DNA of 64,000 nucleotides from Ciceribacter sp. L1K22 (GTDB lineage: Bacteria > Pseudomonadota > Alphaproteobacteria > Rhizobiales > Rhizobiaceae): NCBI RefSeq assembly GCF_017599385.1, contig NZ_JAGFPK010000002.1, positions 62,001-126,000 of the forward strand, given 5' to 3'. The position numbers and the translations under genes were made by a program. Positions 1 to 9,605 of the stretch are shown here, piece by piece. Each line of letters begins with the position of its first letter. The stretch's first letter is position 1. Below the pieces are notes generated by a model. It did not search any database, was not told the DNA's origin, and was given only the letters and a program-made list of their open reading frames with translations.

Positions 1-1449
1 CCGGCCTATGCCGGTTCGGGCCCGATCAAGGTGGTTCTGCCGGAGGAGGCTGATCTGCTCGAGCCTTGCATGGCGACGCGTTCCAATATCGGCCGCATCA
101 TCATGGAAAACGTCAGCGAGACGCTGACGGAGCTCGATGTCCGTGGCGACAAGGGCGTCATGCCGCGCCTTGCTGAAAAGTGGGAACAGAACGAAGACGG
201 CAGCTGGCGTTTCCACCTGCGGCAGGGTGTGACATTCTCGGACGGCACGAGCTTCGACGCGAAGGACGTGAAGCACAGTTTCGACCGCATCATGAGCGAC
301 AAGAACACCTGCGAGTCTCGCCGTTACTTCGGCGGCATGACTGTCACGCCGACAGTCGTCGACGACTACACCATCGACTTCAACGCAGATCCGGTGCAGC
401 CAATCCTGCCGCTCCTGATGTCGCTGGTGACCATCGTTCCGGAAGAGACGCCGCTCGAATTCATTCGCGAACCGATCGGGACAGGCCCGTACAAGCTCAC
501 GAACTGGACACCTGGCCAGCAGATCGTGTTGACGGGCCGCGACGACTATTGGGGTGAGAAGCCGGAGGTAACGGAGGCGACCTATGCTTTCCGTGCGGAT
601 CCATCTGTGCGCGCGGCAATGGTTCAGGCGGGTGAGGCTGACCTTTCCCCTTCGATCTCGCAGCTTGAAGCGACAAATCCGGCTACGGACTTCTCCTATC
701 TCGACAGTGAAACCGTCTATCTGCGTATCGATCACAACATCGAACCGCTGAACGACGTCCGTGTTCGCCGCGCTCTCAACCTGGCCGTCGATCGCGAGGC
801 GTTCCTCGGCACGCTGGTGCCGGATGGCGCGTTGCTGGCAACAGCCATCGTTCCTCCACCGACGCTCGGCTGGAACCCTGACGTCAAAGTATTCCCCTAT
901 GATCCGGACGCTGCCAAGAAGCTGATCGAGGAGGCCAAAGCCGATGGCGTGAAGGTCGACACGCCGATCACGATCATCGCCCGTTCGGCGAACTTCCCGA
1001 ACGTCACTGAAATCATGGAGGCGATCCAGCAGCAGTTGCAGGAAGTCGGCTTCAACATCGAGCTGAAGTTCGTCGAGGTCGCCGAGCACGAGCAGTATTA
1101 TTCGAAGCCCTTCGCGGAAGGTCGTGGTCCTCAGATCGTCGCCGCCATGCACGACAACTCCAAGGGCGACCCCTCGTTCTCCATGTTCTTCAAGTATGCG
1201 AGCGACGGAACCCAGTCGGGCTTTTCCGATCCGAAGGTTGACGACCTGATCAAGCGGGCTTCGGCAGCGGTGGGCGACGAACGCGCCAAGCTTTGGTCCG
1301 AGCTGATTGCTTATCTGCATGACGACGTGGTCGCCGATGTGCTTCTCTTCCACATGGTCGGCTTCTCCCGGGTTTCCGAGCGCCTGGATTTCAAGCCCAC
1401 GATGGCGACGAATTCCATGCTCCAATTGTCCGAGATCACGATCAAGTAA
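1..1449 (+). CDS. ABC transporter substrate-binding protein, peptide/opine type (5' truncated)
   Basis: Periplasmic solute-binding protein of the SBP_bac_5 (DppA/OppA) family, which captures peptides, opines or similar solutes for the permeases that follow. The reading frame is open from the first base of the window (PAYAGSGPIKVVLPEEA...), so the signal peptide and true start lie to the left; a GTG at 31 is inside the mature protein. The order N-lobe, central domain and C-lobe is intact, with the family-typical stretch GTGPYKLTNWTPGQQIVL about residue 157-174 of the visible part and a second signature RVRRALNLAVDREAF. It ends with TAA and is followed, 83 nt later, by a permease. The substrate cannot be told from sequence; the dapA-family gene at the operon end suggests an amino-acid-like or opine-like solute. 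This is inference. Confidence 0.9.
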   Translation, partial: PAYAGSGPIKVVLPEEADLLEPCMATRSNIGRIIMENVSETLTELDVRGDKGVMPRLAEKWEQNEDGSWRFHLRQGVTFSDGTSFDAKDVKHSFDRIMSDKNTCESRRYFGGMTVTPTVVDDYTIDFNADPVQPILPLLMSLVTIVPEETPLEFIREPIGTGPYKLTNWTPGQQIVLTGRDDYWGEKPEVTEATYAFRADPSVRAAMVQAGEADLSPSISQLEATNPATDFSYLDSETVYLRIDHNIEPLNDVRVRRALNLAVDREAFLGTLVPDGALLATAIVPPPTLGWNPDVKVFPYDPDAAKKLIEEAKADGVKVDTPITIIARSANFPNVTEIMEAIQQQLQEVGFNIELKFVEVAEHEQYYSKPFAEGRGPQIVAAMHDNSKGDPSFSMFFKYASDGTQSGFSDPKVDDLIKRASAAVGDERAKLWSELIAYLHDDVVADVLLFHMVGFSRVSERLDFKPTMATNSMLQLSEITIK

Positions 1450-1489
1450 GCGCGGGCTACGGAACGTCGCGAACTTTTCAAAGCAATCA

Positions 1490-1518
1490 TGCGGCGGGAT
1501 GATCCTGCCGCAGCGTTT
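1490..1518 (+). other. Intercistronic hairpin between binding protein and permease
   Basis: TGCGGC (1490-1495) pairs with GCCGCA (1507-1512), the inner bases can extend the stem, and TTTT follows at 1515-1518. Hairpins of this kind after a binding-protein gene often stabilise its mRNA or cause partial termination, giving more binding protein than permease. That role is inferred. Confidence 0.45.
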
Positions 1519-1532
1519 TCTCCGAGGGTGCG

Positions 1533-2447
1533 ATGCTGAGCTTCATCCGAAAACGTGCCGTGGCCAGTCTGATCTCGCTCATCGGGCTTATTGTCATGGT
1601 CTTCTTCCTCTCCCGCCTGACCGGCGATCCGGCGGCGCTTTTCCTGCCGGTCGAGGCCTCCGAGGAGATGAAGAACCAGTTTCGCGAACTGCATGGTCTC
1701 AACGATCCGCTGATGGTCCAGTTCGGCCGCTATGTCGGCGATGTTCTGACGGGCGATCTTGGTGAATCGCTGCGCAAGGCGCGGCCGGCGCTCGACGTGG
1801 TGCTTGAAGCCTTCGTCTGGACCCTGTGGCTCGCCGTCATCACGATGAGCCTCGTTACCGTCGCCGCGATCGTGGTCGGCTCTCTTGCCGCGTTTCGGGC
1901 TGGCGGATTCTTCGACCGTTTCTCGTCAATCGTCTCGCTCGTCGGCGCGTCCGTGCCGGACTTCTGGCTCGCGATCGTTGCGATCGTCGTTTTCGCGGTC
2001 AATCTCGCATGGTTGCCGACATCTGGCACCGGCTCGATCTGGCATTGGATCTTGCCGATCGCTGTACTGTTCGTGCGGCCATTCGGTATCATCGTGCAGG
2101 TGGTGCGCGGCTCGATGATTACGGCTCTGTCGTCCGCCTATGTGAAGACGGCGCGTGCCAAAGGCGTGAAATCGACCCCAATCATTTTCGTCCATGCGCT
2201 GCGCAATGCCATGTTGCCGGTTATCACCGTGATCGGTGACCAAGCCGCGAGCCTGCTCAACGGTGCCGTCATCATCGAGACGATCTTCGGTTTCCCCGGC
2301 GTCGGCAAGCTGATGATCGATTCCATCCTGCAGCGCGACTTCAACGTGGTGCTTGCCGCGATCCTCGTGACGGCGCTTGCCATCTTCCTGTTGAACCTGC
2401 TGATCGATCTCGCTTATGCAATTCTCGATCCACGAATTCGGCATTGA
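1533..2447 (+). CDS. ABC transporter permease, DppB-like
   Basis: Inner-membrane permease of the binding-protein-dependent peptide transport family (BPD_transp_1), 304 residues. A first membrane segment lies at about residues 9-29 (ASLISLIGLIVMVFFLSRLT), then a periplasmic loop, then five more hydrophobic segments. The EAA loop that docks the ATPase is visible as YVKTARAKGVKSTPIIFVHALRNAMLP, and the family signature SLLNGAVIIETIFGFPGVG follows. The ATG at 1533 has GAGGG upstream. It forms a heterodimer with the next gene product. Spacing of 9 nt to that gene indicates one operon. Confidence 0.92.
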   Translation: MLSFIRKRAVASLISLIGLIVMVFFLSRLTGDPAALFLPVEASEEMKNQFRELHGLNDPLMVQFGRYVGDVLTGDLGESLRKARPALDVVLEAFVWTLWLAVITMSLVTVAAIVVGSLAAFRAGGFFDRFSSIVSLVGASVPDFWLAIVAIVVFAVNLAWLPTSGTGSIWHWILPIAVLFVRPFGIIVQVVRGSMITALSSAYVKTARAKGVKSTPIIFVHALRNAMLPVITVIGDQAASLLNGAVIIETIFGFPGVGKLMIDSILQRDFNVVLAAILVTALAIFLLNLLIDLAYAILDPRIRH

Positions 2448-2456
2448 GGAGGGGCT

Positions 2457-3380
2457 ATGACACTCGAAACCTCCATCGTTGCGATTGCCGATGAACCGCC
2501 GTTTTATCGGCGTATGTTCCGCATGCTGCTGGCCGACAAGTTCGCCCTCTGCGCAGCGGTTTTCCTGCTGCTGGTCATATTGATGGCGTTGATGGGGCCC
2601 AGCTGGTTAGGGGATATCGCCACCAAGCAGAACCTGCGCGGTCGGAATGCTGCGCCTTTCGACTTTGAGAAGGCCTGGGTTTGGTGGATGGGTGCGGATG
2701 CGCTCGGACGCCCGCTGCTTGCACGCATCATCGTCGCGACGCAGAACACGATCATGGTGGCAGCCGGCGCGGTCTTGATCTCCTCTGTAGTGGGAACCGT
2801 GCTTGGACTGATTGCCGGCTTTTCTTCGCCGCGCGTCAATCAGGTCATCATGCGTCTAGCTGATGTCATCATGTCCTTCCCGTCGCTGCTGATCGCTGTC
2901 ATCGTGCTCTACATTCTCGGATCTTCGATCCTAAACCTGATGATGGTACTGGCGATCACCCGCATCCCCGTCTATCTGCGCACAACACGGGCCGAGGTGC
3001 TGGAAATTCGCGAGCGCATGTTCGTCCAGGCGGCGCGCGTCATGGGCGCCTCCAGCAAGCGCATCCTGTTCCGCCATATCTTGCCGGTGGTTCTCCCGAC
3101 GTTGACCACACTCGCCACCCTCGACTTCGCCTATGTAATGCTGGCGGAAAGCGCGCTTTCGTTTCTCGGCATCGGCATCCAGCCACCGGAGATCACGTGG
3201 GGTCTCATGATCAGCCAGGGTCGGCAATACCTGACCAATGCATGGTGGCTTTCCTTCTGGCCGGGGCTTGCGATCATCCTGACGACGATGTCGCTGAACC
3301 TGCTCTCGAACTGGATGCGGATTGCGCTGGATCCGGTGCAGCGCTGGCGTCTGGAAATGAAAGGGGCCAAGAATGGCTGA
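2457..3380 (+). CDS. ABC transporter permease, DppC-like
   Basis: Second inner-membrane permease of the same transporter, 307 residues. It has the N-terminal OppC-type segment (residues about 18-50), six predicted membrane helices, and the EAA loop FVQAARVMGASSKRILFRHILP, followed by the AESALSFLGIGIQPPEITWG signature typical of DppC. The start is an ATG preceded by GGAGGGGCT. Its last 8 nt overlap the ATPase gene, so the two are translationally coupled. Confidence 0.92.
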   Translation: MTLETSIVAIADEPPFYRRMFRMLLADKFALCAAVFLLLVILMALMGPSWLGDIATKQNLRGRNAAPFDFEKAWVWWMGADALGRPLLARIIVATQNTIMVAAGAVLISSVVGTVLGLIAGFSSPRVNQVIMRLADVIMSFPSLLIAVIVLYILGSSILNLMMVLAITRIPVYLRTTRAEVLEIRERMFVQAARVMGASSKRILFRHILPVVLPTLTTLATLDFAYVMLAESALSFLGIGIQPPEITWGLMISQGRQYLTNAWWLSFWPGLAIILTTMSLNLLSNWMRIALDPVQRWRLEMKGAKNG

Positions 3381-4992
3381 GCATCTGCTCGAGGTCCGCA
3401 ACCTTTCGGTCGAGTTCCACACGGCTGGTGGCGTCGTGAAGGCCGTGCGCGACATGTCCTATCATCTCGACCGGGGCGAGACTCTCGCGATCCTGGGTGA
3501 AAGCGGTTCGGGCAAGTCCGTGTCGTCGTCGGCGATCATGAACCTCATCGACATGCCGCCAGGGCGTATCAGTGGCGGCGAAATCCTGCTTGACGGCGTC
3601 GATCTGCTGACGATGCCGCTGTCAGAACGTCGAGAGATCAACGGACGCCGCATTGCCATGATCTTCCAGGATCCGCTCAGCCACCTGAACCCGGTCTATA
3701 CCGTCGGATGGCAGGTTCGCGAGGCGCTGACAACGCACGGAACCGACGCCGCCAGGGCTCAGGCCGAGGCGCTGCGGCTTCTCGGTCGCGTCGGTATTCC
3801 GGACCCGGAGCATGCGCTGGCCAAATATCCGCATGAGTTTTCCGGCGGTCAGCGTCAGCGCGTCATGATCGCGATGGCGCTTGCACTTCGGCCCGATCTG
3901 CTGATCGCGGATGAGCCGACCACTGCTCTCGATGTCACCGTGCAGGCCGAAGTGCTGGCGCTTCTCAAGGAGTTGCAGCGCGAGACCGGAATGGCCGTCC
4001 TTATCATCACGCATGATCTCGGCGTCGTCGCCGAGATCGCGGACCGTGTCGTGGTGATGGAGAAAGGCGTTCTGGTCGAGGCCGGCACGGTGCGCGAGGT
4101 CTACAAGAACCCGCAGCATCCCTACACGAAGAAGCTCATCGCGGCGGCCCCTGGCAAGGGCGAGATGCATGAACCGCTAAAAGGCCACGAACCGGTCTTG
4201 AGCGTGCGGGACATCCGCAAGAACTACGGTGCGTTTGCAGCTTTGAAGGGTGTTTCCTTCGATCTCCTTGCCGGAGAGACTCTGGCCGTGGTCGGGGAAA
4301 GTGGATCGGGCAAGTCGACACTCGCCCGCGTATTGCTGCGGCTTGATGAACCGGATTCCGGTTCTGCGCAGTGGAAGGGCAGGGACCTTTTCCAATTGTC
4401 GGCCGCTGAACTCTACAAGCTCAGGCGCGATTTGCAGATGGTCTTCCAGGACCCGACACAATCGCTCAATCCGCGCATGACGGTCTACCAGCTGATTTCG
4501 GAAGCATGGGTCATCCATCCCGACATCCTTCCTAAAGCCAGGTGGCGCGAGCGCGTCGCCGAACTGCTGACCCAGGTCGGGCTCGGACCGGAGCATATGG
4601 GGCGTTACCCGCACCAATTTTCGGGTGGCCAGCGCCAGCGCATCGCGATTGCCCGGGCACTCGCGCTCGAGCCGCAGCTGATCATCTGCGACGAGGCCGT
4701 ATCGGCACTCGACGTGTCGGTGCAGGCGCAAGTCATCGCGCTTCTCGACAAACTACGGAAGGAAATGGGCATAGCCTTCATCTTCATCGCGCATGACCTG
4801 CCCGTGGTGCGCGACTTTGCCGACCATGTGATGGTCATGCAGAAGGGCGAGGTCGTCGAGCTCGGCACTGTGCGCGAGATATTCGAGACACCGCAGAAGC
4901 CCTATACCCAGGCGCTGCTCGCCGCCGGCCTCGATCCGGATCCGGACGTTCAGGCCCAAAACCGTGCGAACCGGTTGAGCCGGGCGTCCTGA
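3373..4992 (+). CDS. Fused dipeptide-type ABC transporter ATPase (DppD-DppF)
   Basis: Single 539-residue protein with two complete ABC ATPase domains. The first has Walker [10 protein letters not shown] (about 41-49), signature [17 protein letters not shown], Walker [13 protein letters not shown] and a switch His (ITHDLG). The second has Walker [10 protein letters not shown] (about 312-320), [29 protein letters not shown] and IAHDLP. Oligopeptide-transporter C-terminal features ([12 protein letters not shown] and [12 protein letters not shown]) end each half. In many bacteria these are two proteins, DppD and DppF; the fused arrangement is common in Rhizobiales. It powers the two permeases encoded just upstream. 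Confidence 0.93.
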   Translation: MAEHLLEVRNLSVEFHTAGGVVKAVRDMSYHLDRGETLAILGESGSGKSVSSSAIMNLIDMPPGRISGGEILLDGVDLLTMPLSERREINGRRIAMIFQDPLSHLNPVYTVGWQVREALTTHGTDAARAQAEALRLLGRVGIPDPEHALAKYPHEFSGGQRQRVMIAMALALRPDLLIADEPTTALDVTVQAEVLALLKELQRETGMAVLIITHDLGVVAEIADRVVVMEKGVLVEAGTVREVYKNPQHPYTKKLIAAAPGKGEMHEPLKGHEPVLSVRDIRKNYGAFAALKGVSFDLLAGETLAVVGESGSGKSTLARVLLRLDEPDSGSAQWKGRDLFQLSAAELYKLRRDLQMVFQDPTQSLNPRMTVYQLISEAWVIHPDILPKARWRERVAELLTQVGLGPEHMGRYPHQFSGGQRQRIAIARALALEPQLIICDEAVSALDVSVQAQVIALLDKLRKEMGIAFIFIAHDLPVVRDFADHVMVMQKGEVVELGTVREIFETPQKPYTQALLAAGLDPDPDVQAQNRANRLSRAS

Positions 4993-5017
4993 CAACAAGA
5001 ATACCGGAGAACATCAC

Positions 5018-5908
5018 ATGTCGAAAAAGGCCTTCGTCGCGCTTGTTACCTGCTTCAACGAGGACGAGACGATCAACTACGAGGCGACGCGCGCGCAGGT
5101 CCGCCGTCAGGTCGCGGCCGGCAACAACATCATGTGCGCCGGCACCAACGGTGACTTCACCGCGCTGACTTTCGAGGAGAAGGTGAAGCTGGCGGAGGCT
5201 GTGGTCGACGAAGTCGGCGGCAAGGTCGACGTGATCGTCAATGCCGGCATGCCGGCGACGTTCGAGACGGTCAAGCTCGCCCGTGAGTTCGACCGGATTG
5301 GCGTAACCGCAATTGCCGTCATCACGCCCTTCTTCATCGCTTGCACACAGGACGGTCTCATACGGCATTTCTCGACGGTTGCGGATGCCGTGAAAACGCC
5401 GATCTATCTCTACGATATTCCCGCCCGCACGCAGAATCACATCGAGCCGGAAACGGCCCGCAAGCTCGCCGCCCACGGCAATATCGCCGGCATCAAGGAT
5501 TCCGGTGGGGCGAAGGAAACGTTGGAGGCCTATCTCGCTGTTTCGCGCGAAATGCCCGGATTTCATGTCTACTCCGGCCCCGACCACCTGGTGCTCTGGG
5601 CGCTGCAGAATGGAGCGGCCGGCTGCATCTCCGGTCTCGGCAATGCCCTTCCGGATGTCGTGGCTGGCATTCTCAAAGGATACAACAGCGGTGATATACC
5701 GGAAGCCGAGCGGCAGCAGGCGATCTTTACGGCGTTCCGCACGGATCTTTATGCGCTCGGCTTCGCACCGGCCATGGTCAAGCGGGCACTTTATCTTCAG
5801 GATGTATCAGTAGGTGCAAGTCGCCAGCCCGCCCTGTTGCCTGATCCGGAGCAGGATGCCAGGATTGGCGGTATCCTGCGTCGCTACGGTCTGGTTCCGG
5901 TGGTGTGA
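5018..5908 (+). CDS. DapA-family (dihydrodipicolinate synthase / N-acetylneuraminate lyase superfamily) aldolase
   Basis: 296-residue TIM-barrel class I aldolase. The substrate-carboxylate loop reads AGTNGDFTALTFEEK, the catalytic Tyr lies in YLYDIPART, and the Schiff-base Lys is in GIKDSGGAKETL (about residue 160). The ATG follows GGAGAACATCAC. Position as last gene of an ABC-importer operon argues for catabolism of the imported compound rather than lysine synthesis. Family members with such context cleave or deaminate 2-keto-acid-like substrates (for example KDG, sialic acid, or pyrroline-hydroxycarboxylate); I cannot choose among them. True housekeeping DapA remains a less likely alternative. 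Confidence 0.85.
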   Translation: MSKKAFVALVTCFNEDETINYEATRAQVRRQVAAGNNIMCAGTNGDFTALTFEEKVKLAEAVVDEVGGKVDVIVNAGMPATFETVKLAREFDRIGVTAIAVITPFFIACTQDGLIRHFSTVADAVKTPIYLYDIPARTQNHIEPETARKLAAHGNIAGIKDSGGAKETLEAYLAVSREMPGFHVYSGPDHLVLWALQNGAAGCISGLGNALPDVVAGILKGYNSGDIPEAERQQAIFTAFRTDLYALGFAPAMVKRALYLQDVSVGASRQPALLPDPEQDARIGGILRRYGLVPVV

Positions 5909-5918
5909 ACGGGTCGCT

Positions 5919-5944
5919 GGCCTCCCGCTGTCAGTCAGGAGGCC
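5919..5944. terminator. Hairpin between convergent genes
   Basis: GGCCTCC (5919-5925) and GGAGGCC (5938-5944) form a 7-bp stem with a 12-nt loop, between the dapA-family gene and the convergent AerR-like gene. There is no clear T tract on either side, so bidirectional termination is possible but weakly supported. Confidence 0.4.
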
Positions 5945-5948
5945 CATT

Positions 5949-6869
5949 CTAGACGTGGCTTGCAAGCTGCATGACATCCAGCGCCGAACGCGTGACGAAG
6001 TCGGCGCCAATACGATTGAAGGCCTTAGGAGAGGCAATTACCGCCGGACCGCCTACAGCGATCTTCATGTTACGGGTTGGGCGACTTGTCTGTACCCGGT
6101 GGATCGCTTCGGAACATTCCAGGACTTCGTCAACGCGGCCGACTGAAATGCCAAGAAGATTGTACGGCCTGTTCGATAGCCGCATGTAAAGACTGTCGCC
6201 GATCTCGAGGTCGGAGCCGCCGTCGACCGTCCAGCCCATATCGCGGAAGCATGACGCAACGATCGATATACCGATCGTGTGCATGGCGCCCGATGTCCTT
6301 GCCAACAGGACACGTCTGTTCTCCTTGGCATCGACCGGCGGATTGATGCCGAGATGGGAGACGTGGTTCACAATCATGCTCAGCCGGGTAGATGCCACCG
6401 CGACCTGCATGAAATCGGCTTCGTCGGTGCACCACAGATCACCCAGGCGAGCTGCGACCGGTGCAAACAGGTGGACTGCGAGAGTTGGAACCGGAATCGA
6501 CGCCTGGAGAAGCTCCTCAATGAAGCTTCTTTGATTGCGGGGGTCAGCGTCGACCAGACAGTTCAACAGGCTGTCGCGATAATCGAGCGCCCGCTCGGTG
6601 CCCGGCATCTGCCGGGCAACAGGGTGAAGCTCCGGATTCATGATCAGATCGTGCTCGTGGACGATAGCAACATCACGAGCCCCCGCAGACAGCTCCGCGT
6701 GGTTGGAACCAACCTTGTTCGGCACCGAACGACGTATCGCTTTCTCAAGCAAGTTGTGGTCGCTCGAACTCAACTGGGCTCCGGTCCCAGCGCCCGCCGA
6801 CGACTCAGATCGCCCGTCAGCTTTTTCGCTCAGGGACCGCTTTGGGTCTGCTGTTTCTTTATCGGCCAT
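5949..6869 (-). CDS. AerR/PpaA-like B12-binding-domain protein (second copy)
   Basis: 306 residues, start ATG at 6869 after GGAGGGGGAC. Residues about 100-175 contain the four-helix segment seen in AerR/PpaA (RLGDLWCTDEADFMQVAVASTRL, 141-163). A cobalamin-fold domain follows, with the candidate cobalt-ligand His197 in MHTIG, and further Rossmann-like strands (NLLGISVG, MKIAVGGPAV). The first 60 residues are polar and low in complexity. AerR/PpaA proteins sense light through B12 and act as antirepressors of PpsR/CrtJ in Rhodobacter; here this is a second, diverged copy, 111 nt downstream of dxs and read in the same direction. It keeps the HxxG spacing that the canonical copy at 15431-16462 lacks. 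A role in PpsR control is inferred. Confidence 0.8.
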   Translation of the reverse strand: MADKETADPKRSLSEKADGRSESSAGAGTGAQLSSSDHNLLEKAIRRSVPNKVGSNHAELSAGARDVAIVHEHDLIMNPELHPVARQMPGTERALDYRDSLLNCLVDADPRNQRSFIEELLQASIPVPTLAVHLFAPVAARLGDLWCTDEADFMQVAVASTRLSMIVNHVSHLGINPPVDAKENRRVLLARTSGAMHTIGISIVASCFRDMGWTVDGGSDLEIGDSLYMRLSNRPYNLLGISVGRVDEVLECSEAIHRVQTSRPTRNMKIAVGGPAVIASPKAFNRIGADFVTRSALDVMQLASHV

Positions 6870-6980
6870 GTCCCCCTCCCGAAGATAGGCCTAAGGAGCT
6901 TTGCCCCTTGTATGACGAACATACTGCATCGTGACGTTTCCGCAAATTCTTTAATATCTGCGGGTGCGCCTAACCGGCTC

Positions 6981-8888
6981 CTATCGATCCTCCGGTCGTT
7001 GTAGCGCCGAAAGGCCCTTCTGCTTTCCACCAAGACCATGGCGTCCATGGCCATGGCGCGCCCTTGGCCGTGGTAATGTTGAAAGAACCAACTGCTCTAT
7101 GTGACGTGAGGTCAAGCCGGCAGCGTCGTACATTTGTTCGGGCGAGCCCTGGGCGATGAAGATGTCGGGGAGCGTCATGGTGCGTACGCCACACCGACCG
7201 TCCAACATTCCTCTGCCTGCGAGATGATGAAGAACGAGCGACCCAAACCCGCCTGTCGCCCCTTCCTCGATCGTGATCAGCAGGTGATGATTTGAACACA
7301 GGTCTTCTATAAGCTCGGTGTCGAGCGGTTTGGCAAAGCGCGCGTCGGCTACGGTGGCCGAAATGCCGTGCGCAGCCAATGTCCGGCGAGCGGAAAGACA
7401 GTGCGACAGGCGCGTTCCGAACGACAGGAGGGCTACCGTTGTTCCATGTTCGACGATCCGCCCCTTGCCGATCGGGAGGACTACGCCGCGTGGCGGCAAG
7501 GCTATGCCAGCGCCTTCGCCGCGCGGATAACGAAATGCGATCGGTCCTTTGTCGTGCGCGGCAGCGGTCGCGATCATATGCACCAGTTCGGCCTCGTCGC
7601 TCGCTGCCATCACCGTGAAACCCGGAAGGTTCGCGAGATAGCCTATATCGAACGAACCGGCATGCGTGGGGCCGTCAGCGCCGACCAGGCCCGCCCGGTC
7701 TATCGCGAAACGGACGGGGAGGCCCTGCAGCGCCACATCATGGACAATCTGGTCATAGGCCCTTTGCAGGAATGTCGAGTAGATCGCACAGAATGGCTTC
7801 AGGCCGCTCGCGGCCAGGCCGGCTGAGAAGGTGACTGCGTGCTGTTCGGCTATTCCCACATCGAAGGAGCGATCAGGGAATACACGCGAGAAAACGTCTA
7901 TGCCGGTGCCTGCCGCCATCGCTGCGGTAATTGCAACGATACGCGGGTCGCGTTCGGCTTCGGCAACCAGCGCCGTCGCGAAGACCTTTGTGAATGTCGG
8001 CGCCTTGGCGACACCCTTTTCCTGGATGCCCGTCGCGATATCGAACCGATTGACGCCGTGGTATTTGTCCTCGGCAGCTTCGGCGTGGACATATCCCGCG
8101 CCCTTCCTGGTCACAGCGTGCACGAGGATCGGACCCTGGCCGTCATTCTTCAGGTGGCGCAGCGTTGCAAGCAGACCCTTCAGATCGTGACCGTCAATGG
8201 GTCCGTGATAGGTGAAGCCCATCTGCTCGAAGAGGTTCGACACGCTACCGTCGAGATATTCAGTTGCGTCTTCAAGCCGCCCTGAAAGTTTAGCAAGGTG
8301 CGAGGACAGCGCTCCGGTCGGAGGGGAGATGGACATGGCGTTGTCGTTGAGGATGACGAAGACCCGTTTCCCCAACGCGCCCGCATTGTTGATCGCCTCG
8401 AACGCCATGCCGGCTGACATAGCGCCATCGCCGATCACGCATACCACGTCACCCACATCCGCTCCCAGGTCGCGGCCGACGGCGAAACCGAGGCCGGCGG
8501 AGATGGACGTCGACGAATGGGCGGCGCCGAATGTGTCGTAGATGCTCTCGGCGCGGCGCGTGAAACCTGAAGGCCCGTCCTGTTTGCGCAGCGTGCGCAT
8601 TCTTTCGCGTCGGCCGGTCAAGACCTTATGCGGATAGCATTGATGACTGACGTCCCAGATCAGCTTGTCGCGGGGTGTGTCGAACACCGTGTGAATGGCG
8701 ATGGTGAGTTCGACCACGCCAAGGCTTGATCCTAGATGACCGCCTGTCTGCGACACAATGCTCAAGGTTTCGGATCGGAGTTCATCGGCCAGATGGACGA
8801 GTTCGTCGTCACTCATCGCCCGGAGATCGGATGGATCGCGTATGCCATCGAGAATCGGGGTTGCGACCGACGCGGATATCAAGCCCAT
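6981..8888 (-). CDS. dxs: 1-deoxy-D-xylulose-5-phosphate synthase
   Basis: 635 residues. It condenses pyruvate and glyceraldehyde 3-phosphate with thiamine diphosphate, the first step of the MEP isoprenoid pathway. Family features seen: N-terminal [16 protein letters not shown], the ThDP-binding [18 protein letters not shown], the central pyrimidine domain with the conserved [18 protein letters not shown] and [15 protein letters not shown], and the C-terminal transketolase domain. The start ATG at 8888 has GGAGGAAAAC upstream. It lies in the photosynthesis cluster behind a PpsR operator, so it is probably the light/oxygen-regulated supply of isopentenyl units for carotenoid and phytyl chains, perhaps in addition to a housekeeping copy elsewhere (not visible here). 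Confidence 0.95.
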   Translation of the reverse strand: MGLISASVATPILDGIRDPSDLRAMSDDELVHLADELRSETLSIVSQTGGHLGSSLGVVELTIAIHTVFDTPRDKLIWDVSHQCYPHKVLTGRRERMRTLRKQDGPSGFTRRAESIYDTFGAAHSSTSISAGLGFAVGRDLGADVGDVVCVIGDGAMSAGMAFEAINNAGALGKRVFVILNDNAMSISPPTGALSSHLAKLSGRLEDATEYLDGSVSNLFEQMGFTYHGPIDGHDLKGLLATLRHLKNDGQGPILVHAVTRKGAGYVHAEAAEDKYHGVNRFDIATGIQEKGVAKAPTFTKVFATALVAEAERDPRIVAITAAMAAGTGIDVFSRVFPDRSFDVGIAEQHAVTFSAGLAASGLKPFCAIYSTFLQRAYDQIVHDVALQGLPVRFAIDRAGLVGADGPTHAGSFDIGYLANLPGFTVMAASDEAELVHMIATAAAHDKGPIAFRYPRGEGAGIALPPRGVVLPIGKGRIVEHGTTVALLSFGTRLSHCLSARRTLAAHGISATVADARFAKPLDTELIEDLCSNHHLLITIEEGATGGFGSLVLHHLAGRGMLDGRCGVRTMTLPDIFIAQGSPEQMYDAAGLTSRHIEQLVLSTLPRPRARHGHGRHGLGGKQKGLSALQRPEDR

Positions 8889-8990
8889 GTTTTCCTCCCG
8901 CCCTGACGCTTCCCGGTTGTCGCTGCCGGGCTGTCGAATCTATCGACCTGCACCCAGGTGTCGGGAATGGAAAGTCATCTTCCGGCAAAT

Positions 8991-9026
8991 CGGGCGATGT
9001 GTAAACTTTTTTTTACACATCGCCCG
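8991..9026. promoter_or_regulatory. 36-nt perfect palindrome with embedded PpsR operator
   Basis: The 15-nt arms at 8991-9005 and 9012-9026 are exact reverse complements around a 6-nt spacer (CTTTTT). The centre, 9000-9017, is a PpsR/CrtJ motif TGT-N12-ACA (TGTAAA...TTTACA). It lies between cycA (stop at 9068) and dxs (start at 8888), both on the minus strand, so it can serve as the dxs operator. The extra GC-rich arms CGGGCGA/TCGCCCG could also form an RNA hairpin that ends or protects the cycA transcript; no T tract follows on the minus strand. Confidence 0.75.
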
Positions 9027-9067
9027 ATCTGTATTATCACGGGTCAAGCTCTTGGCCTTGACCAAGC

Positions 9068-9457
9068 TCATTGCGGCTCGCTGAACTGCTTCAGGTAGGC
9101 AATCACGTCGGCGACCTCCTTGTCGGTCTTCAGGCCGGCAAATGCCATCTTGGTCCCCTTCACGAGGCCGCGCGGGTCGGGCAGATACGCGGTCAGGAGT
9201 GCCTCATCCCAAACCTTGCCGGCGCCGAAATCGACCATGGCCTTGGAATACTTGAAGCCCTCCACGGTGCCGGGCTGCCGGCCGATCACGCCCTTCAGAG
9301 ACGGGCCGACCTTGGCCTTGTCGGTGTCCACGTTGTGACAGGCCATACATTTGTTGAAGACAGTCTTGCCGGCGGCGGCGTCTCCCTCCTGGGCAAGAGT
9401 GAGTGTCGGCGCCAATACAACGGCCATGCTGAATGCGAATGCGAAAAACTTCGACAT
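9068..9457 (-). CDS. cycA: Cytochrome c2
   Basis: 129-residue periplasmic class I cytochrome c. A Sec signal peptide covers about residues 1-22 (MSKFFAFAFSMAVVLAPTLTLA). The haem motif CMACH is at 37-41 and the axial Met105 is in KGTKMAFAG. Conserved GPSLKGVIGRQPG and YLKQF near the end match the mitochondrial-like c2 class. It is expected to carry electrons between the cytochrome bc1 complex and the reaction centre (or PufC) and to terminal oxidases. It sits upstream of dxs in the same direction, with a PpsR-type palindrome between them. The start ATG is at 9457 with GGGAGGTAACC upstream. Confidence 0.92.
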   Translation of the reverse strand: MSKFFAFAFSMAVVLAPTLTLAQEGDAAAGKTVFNKCMACHNVDTDKAKVGPSLKGVIGRQPGTVEGFKYSKAMVDFGAGKVWDEALLTAYLPDPRGLVKGTKMAFAGLKTDKEVADVIAYLKQFSEPQ

Positions 9458-9605
9458 TGGTTACCTCCCGTAACGAAGCTGCGGATAAAGAAGTAGGGCC
9501 GCCGAACGGGCGATCAAGAATGTGTTCGAGCACACTGTGCAACGATCTTGTTCCGGCGACGTTGCGCAATAGCCGACGATGTGTAGTGTCGGGCGTCGTT
9601 CCCAA

